DNA of 8,898 bases, taken from the NCBI GenBank assembly GCA_027346205.1, contig DAIESR010000137.1, forward strand, positions 1-8,898, read 5' to 3'. Made by a program: the position numbers and the translations under genes. Shown here one piece after another: positions 5,480-8,898 of this stretch. Each line of letters starts with the position of its first letter. The stretch's first letter is position 1. Source of the DNA: Beijerinckiaceae bacterium. Lineage in GTDB: Bacteria > Pseudomonadota > Alphaproteobacteria > Rhizobiales > Beijerinckiaceae. The notes beneath the pieces were generated by a model, which saw only the letters and a program-made list of their open reading frames with translations, was not told the DNA's origin and did not search any database.

Positions 5480-6583
5480 ATGACCGACCTTTCTATTACC
5501 ACCGTCGTAGCCGGCTCCGGCTTTCTTGCCGGCGTGGTATTCGGCGCGGTGGCCAACAGAACCAACTTCTGCACGATGGGCGCCATCTCCGACATCGTCC
5601 TCATGGGCGACTGGCGGCGCATGCGCGCCTGGCTGCTCGCCATCGGCATTGCGATACTGGCCACACAGACGATGAGCGCCGTCGGAATGATCGACCTCTC
5701 GAAGGCGATTTATCTGACGCCCAATTTCGGCTGGCTCGGCGCCATTATCGGCGGTCTCTTGTTCGGCTTCGGCATGACAATGGCCGGTGGATGCGCCAAC
5801 AAAACGCTGATCCGCATCGGCGGCGGCAATATCAAATCCGTGGTCGTGCTGCTGGTCCTCGGCGTCTTCGCCGATATGACGCATCGCGGCCTGATCGCCA
5901 TAGGACGCGTCCAAAGGGAGGCTGCTACCAAGGTCAATCTGGCCAATCGCGGCCTGACCAGCCAAGGCTTGCCGGATATTCTGACCAAGTTGACGGGCAT
6001 CACGCCTTCGGTCACCCGTTGGCTGGTGGCCGGACCGCTGGCCGGTGCCTTGCTGCTCTTCTGCCTCGGAGACCGCGATTTCCGCAGCTCTCCGTCGCAT
6101 GTGATCGCCGGTGTCGTGATCGGCCTTTTGATCCCAGCCGGATGGTGGATCACCGGCGTTCTGGGCAATGACGATTTCTCGCCAACTGCCTTGACCTCTT
6201 TCACCTTTGTCGCGCCGATCGGCGACAGCGTGCAATATCTGATGACCTTCTCGGGCTCGACCATCAATTTCGGCATCGCCACGGTTGGCGGGGTGATCGT
6301 CGGTTCGTTCCTGGCAGCCATCGCGACGCGCAAATTCCAAATCGAAGGATTCAAAGATACAGACGACACCGTGCGTCACATGATTGGGGCGGCCATCATG
6401 GGCATCGGCGGTGTGATGGCCCTCGGCTGCACCATCGGCCAAGGCCTCACCGGCATGTCGACCTTGTCGGCAGGCTCGCTCATCGCCATCCTGTCGATCA
6501 TCAGCGGCGGCGTATTGGGGATGAAATATCTCGAAGAGGGTAGCTTTAGCGGTGCCTTGGTGACCGTCCTCGCGCGCGGTTGA
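5480..6583 (+). CDS. YeeE/YedE family (TsuA-like) sulfur-compound transporter
   Basis: This is a 367-residue inner-membrane protein with about nine or ten hydrophobic segments. YeeE/YedE (TsuA) proteins take up thiosulfate or related sulfur compounds through a central path lined with conserved cysteines. The three expected motifs are present: FGAVANRTNFCTMGA with Cys31, FGMTMAGGCANKTLIR with Cys105, and MALGCTIGQGLTG with Cys317. Internal pseudo-symmetry is visible: AGVVFGAV near the start and GSFLAAIATRK near residue 280 introduce similar repeats. A hydrophilic stretch at about 138-172 joins the halves. The start is fixed by the RBS at 5468-5474. There is no TusA/SirA-like sulfur carrier, rhodanese or sulfur dehydrogenase gene beside it, so the substrate (thiosulfate, sulfite or another sulfane compound) cannot be deduced from context. 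Transport family is firm; the exact substrate is inferred. Confidence 0.9.
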   Translation: MTDLSITTVVAGSGFLAGVVFGAVANRTNFCTMGAISDIVLMGDWRRMRAWLLAIGIAILATQTMSAVGMIDLSKAIYLTPNFGWLGAIIGGLLFGFGMTMAGGCANKTLIRIGGGNIKSVVVLLVLGVFADMTHRGLIAIGRVQREAATKVNLANRGLTSQGLPDILTKLTGITPSVTRWLVAGPLAGALLLFCLGDRDFRSSPSHVIAGVVIGLLIPAGWWITGVLGNDDFSPTALTSFTFVAPIGDSVQYLMTFSGSTINFGIATVGGVIVGSFLAAIATRKFQIEGFKDTDDTVRHMIGAAIMGIGGVMALGCTIGQGLTGMSTLSAGSLIAILSIISGGVLGMKYLEEGSFSGALVTVLARG

Positions 6584-6598
6584 TCAACAATCGCGAGG

Positions 6599-6610
6599 GC
6601 GTTCGAACGC
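6599..6610. repeat. 12-bp perfect palindrome after the YeeE stop
   Basis: GCGTTCGAACGC lies 15 bp beyond the stop codon and just before the terminator-like hairpin. It may add to transcript-end structure; no other role is apparent. Confidence 0.35.
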
Positions 6611-6624
6611 GCTTTGGAAATGGC

Positions 6625-6649
6625 CCGGAAGAGTCGCGAACTCTTCCGG
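6625..6649 (+). terminator. Hairpin terminator candidate of the YeeE gene
   Basis: CCGGAAGAGT (6625-6634) pairs perfectly with ACTCTTCCGG (6640-6649) around a 5-nt loop, 42 bp past the stop. It is followed by AATTTC rather than a clean T-run. The position between convergent genes supports a termination role. Confidence 0.55.
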
Positions 6650-6660
6650 AATTTCAGAAA

Positions 6661-6688
6661 GAGGCAGGCGCATCACATCGCCTGCCTC
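6661..6688 (-). terminator. Hairpin terminator candidate of dcd
   Basis: GAGGCAGGCG (6661-6670) pairs perfectly with CGCCTGCCTC (6679-6688) around an 8-nt loop. On the minus strand it begins 7 bp after the dcd stop codon and is followed by TTTCTG, a short T-stretch. It can work for both converging genes. Confidence 0.65.
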
Positions 6689-6694
6689 ATCGCT

Positions 6695-7888
6695 TTAAAT
6701 AAAGTGCTTCGACAGCTTGAGGCCCTGGCCCTGATAATTTGAAAGGCCGGCCTGGCCATAGAGAAGCTGTGGCGCGGCGGCCATTTTTTCATAGACGAGG
6801 CGGCCGATCACCTGCCCATCTTCCAGAATGAAAGGCACTTCGTGGCTGCGCACCTCGAGCACAGCGCGGCTGCCCGGCCGCCCGTCCGGTGCGAAGCCGA
6901 AGCCGGGATCGAAAAAACCGGCGTAATGGACCCGAAACTCACCCATCGCCGGATCGATCGGCACCATTTCAGCGGCGAGGTCTGACGGTATATGCAGCTT
7001 CTCCCGCGAGGCGAGAATGTAGAACTCGCCCGGATCGAGAATCAGCCTTTTGTCTGGCCGGGCCTGCAGCGGCTCCCAAAAATTGCCGACCTCATAGGCG
7101 CCAATCCGATCGACATCGATCACATCCGTGTGTTTCTGCGCGCGATAGCCGACAGGACCACCGAGCGTCTCGGCGCACAAGGCAACGCGAAGAACGAGCC
7201 CGTCGCGCAAAGTCAATTCGCCGTCGGCAAGCGGCACGTTGCGATTGCGCTCGCGCAGCTCCTCGTCCCTGACGGCGAAGTCGAGCCGCGAAAACGGCTG
7301 CGCCTGCCCGCGACGAAAACGGATCTGGTTCAGCCGCGACCCTTTGCGGACGCGCACACTGAAGCTGCGCGGCGAAACCTCCGCATAAAGCGGCCCTTGA
7401 TAGCCACGCTCGACCGTGTCGAAAACTTCGCTGCGATCGGTGATGAGCCGCGTGAAAATATCGAGCCGGCCGGTCGAGCTTTTCGGATTGGCGGCGCCCG
7501 AGACGCTTTCGGGCAGGTTCAGATGTTCGAGCAGCTTGATGACATAGACGCAGCCGCGCTCGAGCACTGCCCCACCTTCAAGGTCGATCTCGTCCGATGT
7601 GAGAGCGGTGAGCTGTTCTTCGACGGGCCGTTCCTTGCCCGGCAGAAAACTGGCCCGGACCCGATAGGCACGTGCCCCAAGCCGGAGATCAAGACTCGCC
7701 GGCTGCAATTGGCTTGCCTCGATCTCAGCGACACCGCGAATCATTTTGTGCCGCAGCATCACATCGAGCTTCTCGCGCGGAAGCAGCCCGAAATGGAGTC
7801 CGAAATCCCGCTCTTCAGACGGCGTGGCGGTCTCATCGCTGAGAGGAAGCGTCGCCGAAGGCGTGGAGGAAAGCGGTGAAGAGGACAT
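6695..7888 (-). CDS. dcd: 2'-deoxycytidine 5'-triphosphate deaminase, tandem-domain form
   Basis: dCTP deaminase converts dCTP to dUTP, feeding dUTPase and thymidylate synthesis. This 397-residue protein is the long alphaproteobacterial form with two dUTPase/Dcd-like folds in one chain, about twice the E. coli Dcd length. In the first half, LQPASLDLRLG (61-71), ANPKSSTGRLDIFTRL (133-148) and LYAEVSPRSFSVRVRKGSRL (167-186) match the Dcd core. In the second half, DPGEFYILASREKLHIP (285-301), FFDPGFG (325-331) and AVLEVRSHEVPFILEDGQVI (342-361) repeat it; the Glu of VLE corresponds to the catalytic Glu of Dcd. The C-terminus LSNYQGQGLKLSKHF resembles the nucleotide-closing tail. The first 28 residues are Ser/Thr/Pro-rich and probably disordered, and the ATG at 7888 has a poor RBS, so a later non-ATG start is possible. 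It lies 132 bp downstream of irr on the same strand. Confidence 0.92.
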   Translation of the reverse strand: MSSSPLSSTPSATLPLSDETATPSEERDFGLHFGLLPREKLDVMLRHKMIRGVAEIEASQLQPASLDLRLGARAYRVRASFLPGKERPVEEQLTALTSDEIDLEGGAVLERGCVYVIKLLEHLNLPESVSGAANPKSSTGRLDIFTRLITDRSEVFDTVERGYQGPLYAEVSPRSFSVRVRKGSRLNQIRFRRGQAQPFSRLDFAVRDEELRERNRNVPLADGELTLRDGLVLRVALCAETLGGPVGYRAQKHTDVIDVDRIGAYEVGNFWEPLQARPDKRLILDPGEFYILASREKLHIPSDLAAEMVPIDPAMGEFRVHYAGFFDPGFGFAPDGRPGSRAVLEVRSHEVPFILEDGQVIGRLVYEKMAAAPQLLYGQAGLSNYQGQGLKLSKHFI

Positions 7889-7930
7889 GCGGGCGGAGCG
7901 CGTCTCGCGTCAAAAGCAGCTATTGCCTGC

Positions 7931-7961
7931 GTTAGAGCATGTTTCTCTGCTGGTGGAAACA
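7931..7961. repeat. GAGCATG-type repeat fragment with hairpin in the irr/dcd gap
   Basis: TTAGAGCATG (7932-7941) begins the segment; the same word occurs on the minus strand at 4695-4704 and, as TAGAGCATG, at 544-552. It overlaps a hairpin of TGTTTC (7940-7945) with GAAACA (7956-7961) around a 10-nt loop. It may be a degenerate copy of the palindrome family at 502-550. It lies between irr and dcd and could shape transcript processing. Confidence 0.3.
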
Positions 7962-8020
7962 GGCGCGCGGCTTCAAAGCCACCGCCCCGACCATTCGTGC
8001 TACGTCTGTCTCAGGAGCGA

Positions 8021-8515
8021 TCAGCCGTTCGCCGGCTGCGCGCCCTTCTTCTTCGGCCGCAGACGCACGACCACGTCGACCTTGGCGATCTCATAGCCTT
8101 CGGGCGGTTGCGGCAGGCCGGTGATCGTCACGTCGCCGAAGGCGAGATCGGTGATCTCTGCGCTGTCCTCGAAAAAGAAATGATGATGCGGGCCGATGTT
8201 GGTGTCGAAGATCATCGGATGGCCTTCGACGGCGAGACAGCGGACGAGGCCGGCATCGGCGAAACATTTCAGAACATTATAGATCGTCGCATAAGACGCC
8301 TGAACGTGCGCGGCCCGCGCTTCCGCCAGCAGCGCCTCGGCCGTCACATGCCGATTGCCCTTGGAGAAGAGGAGAGAGGCAAGCGACAAGCGCTGCCGCG
8401 TCGGCCTGATACTGCAATGGTTGAGCAAGGCACGCGCATTGAGCGCGCGGGGCTCGGCCGCGACACGGCGCTCATTCGTCTGAACCGGAATCGGCTGAGT
8501 GGCAGTGGTCGACAT
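8021..8515 (-). CDS. irr: Iron response regulator Irr (Fur superfamily)
   Basis: This is a 164-residue Fur-family transcription factor. Irr controls heme synthesis, iron uptake and iron storage genes in Hyphomicrobiales and is inactivated when heme is available. The winged helix begins with IRPTRQRLSLASLLF (36-50). The recognition helix region is ASYATIYNVLKCFADAGLVR (73-92), where Fur proteins have similar VYRxL motifs. FDTNIGPHHHFFFED (103-117) carries the HHH triplet (110-112) diagnostic of Irr and used in heme binding. PPEGYEIAKVDVVVRLRPKK near the C-terminus is also Irr-like. The N-terminal heme regulatory motif GCPWHD of Bradyrhizobium Irr is absent; the matching region reads AEPRALNARALLNHCSIRPT. 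It is therefore closer to the Rhizobium type, which responds through the HHH site. dcd follows 132 bp downstream. The IS110 element upstream faces away. Confidence 0.93.
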   Translation of the reverse strand: MSTTATQPIPVQTNERRVAAEPRALNARALLNHCSIRPTRQRLSLASLLFSKGNRHVTAEALLAEARAAHVQASYATIYNVLKCFADAGLVRCLAVEGHPMIFDTNIGPHHHFFFEDSAEITDLAFGDVTITGLPQPPEGYEIAKVDVVVRLRPKKKGAQPANG

Positions 8516-8586
8516 TGTCTAATCCGCTTACGAAATCATGCCCTGATTTGAGGCTATACTATCAATTACCATGCCATTCTATAGCA

Positions 8587-8724
8587 ATGATCCTTTCGAT
8601 CAGAGCAATCGGGTGAAGCGATCTGCCGATCGCCCTCATCCTGATGGGTGGACGGCCCCCGACGGCATCATCGTGCCACACTGGCCGGTGGAATGAGTCG
8701 GACCAGGCAAGGAGGCCGCCCGTC
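8587..8724 (+). ncRNA. Structured leader of the IS110-family element, possible bridge RNA region
   Basis: IS110-group elements encode a bridge RNA in the non-coding DNA upstream of the transposase, whereas IS1111-group elements carry it downstream. The leader here contains several possible helices. GCGATC (8618-8623) pairs with GATCGC (8628-8633) over a 4-nt loop. CCGAC (8659-8663) pairs with GTCGG (8697-8701) and encloses GGCA/TGCC (8664-8667 with 8674-8677), leaving internal loops. No covariation can be assessed from one copy, the left end of the element is not visible, and the subgroup is undecided. The bounds given are only the interval between the irr control region and the transposase. 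Confidence 0.25.
8709..8715 (+). promoter_or_regulatory. Ribosome binding site of the IS110 transposase
   Basis: AAGGAGG lies 9 nt before the ATG at 8725 and fixes this start. Confidence 0.75.
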
Positions 8725-8898
8725 ATGGAGCTTATCACGATCGGATTGGATATCGCCAAGAACGTCTTCCAGGTTCACGGGGTCGACGCCTCGGGAAAGC
8801 AGGTGGTCTCGGCGCGGCTGCGGCGCGAGCGGGTGGAAAAATACTTCGCCGCGCTGCCGCGCTGCCTGGTCGTCATGGAGGCCTGCGGCTCGGCGCAT
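8725..8898 (+). mobile_element. IS110-family transposase, N-terminal part (3' end outside window)
   Basis: The first 58 codons run off the right edge. IGLDIAKNVFQVHGVD (residues 6-21) is the opening strand of the RuvC-like DEDD domain, with Asp9 as the first acidic catalytic residue. LVVMEACGSAH (48-58) contains Glu52, the second. These two blocks identify an IS110-family (DEDD) transposase. Such enzymes move by a circular intermediate without classical terminal inverted repeats, and the serine-containing C-terminal domain would follow beyond the window. The wording of the N-terminus is shared by many IS110 and IS1111 group members, so the subgroup cannot be fixed. The start is set by the AAGGAGG at 8709. 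It is transcribed divergently from irr. Confidence 0.9.

Noticed and set aside
5199..5480. 93-codon open frame on + ending at the YeeE start
   Set aside because: Considered as a leader peptide, but it is compositionally random, starts inside the AT-rich region and has no motif.
5477..6442. 321-codon open frame on - opposite the YeeE gene
   Set aside because: It has Asp/His/Gln/Arg-rich low-complexity composition typical of antisense frames in GC-rich genes. The plus strand encodes an intact membrane protein with an RBS.
6992..7879. 295-codon open frame on + opposite dcd
   Set aside because: It is an antisense shadow with no recognisable motif; dcd on the minus strand is unambiguous.
1..8898. 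CRISPR array, toxin-antitoxin or defence cassette
   Set aside because: No regularly spaced direct repeats, no small paired ORFs with RBS and no nuclease, helicase or retron-like genes were seen; repeats present are palindromic and isolated.

Overview
The window is GC-rich and looks like a chromosomal segment of an alphaproteobacterium, most likely Hyphomicrobiales (rhizobia/Beijerinckiaceae-like). The clues are an Irr-type Fur regulator with the HHH motif, the long tandem-domain form of dCTP deaminase, a DUF815 ATPase, dusA, and intergenic palindromes of the kinds common in that order. The order is inferred from gene families; no single marker fixes genus or species.

Layout. Positions 1-467 hold the C-terminal half of a DUF815 P-loop ATPase (+). 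A gap of about 380 bp follows, containing a bipartite palindromic repeat (502-550) and a 12-bp palindrome (728-739). A divergent PilZ-like protein (848-1696, +) then converges on dusA (1769-2773, -). The dusA/alr gap carries a 47-bp REP-like palindrome. An alanine-racemase-fold protein lies at 3082-4212 (-), and a tRNA-Gly(CCC) gene at 4403-4476 (-).

Positions 4477-5479 are a decayed stretch. It contains a GNAT acetyltransferase remnant (4566-4891, -) split by a palindromic insert, then almost 600 bp with no recognisable gene. A solitary YeeE/YedE-type (TsuA-like) sulfur-compound transporter follows (5480-6583, +), with a strong RBS. Two hairpins separate its end from a tandem-domain dCTP deaminase on the opposite strand (6695-7888, -). 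Upstream of dcd lies irr (8021-8515, -), and at the right edge the first 58 codons of an IS110-family transposase (8725-8898, +) are preceded by a potentially structured leader.

The genes are mostly unlinked housekeeping functions: tRNA modification, nucleotide metabolism, iron/heme regulation and sulfur uptake. Gene pairs converge or are separated by repeats, and no multi-gene operon is evident. I see no phage, CRISPR, toxin-antitoxin or obvious defence cassette.

The most interesting items are the alanine-racemase-like protein, which keeps its PLP lysine but lacks the catalytic tyrosine, the substrate-binding arginine and other active-site residues; the GNAT gene apparently interrupted by a small palindromic element; and the IS110 leader as a possible bridge-RNA region.
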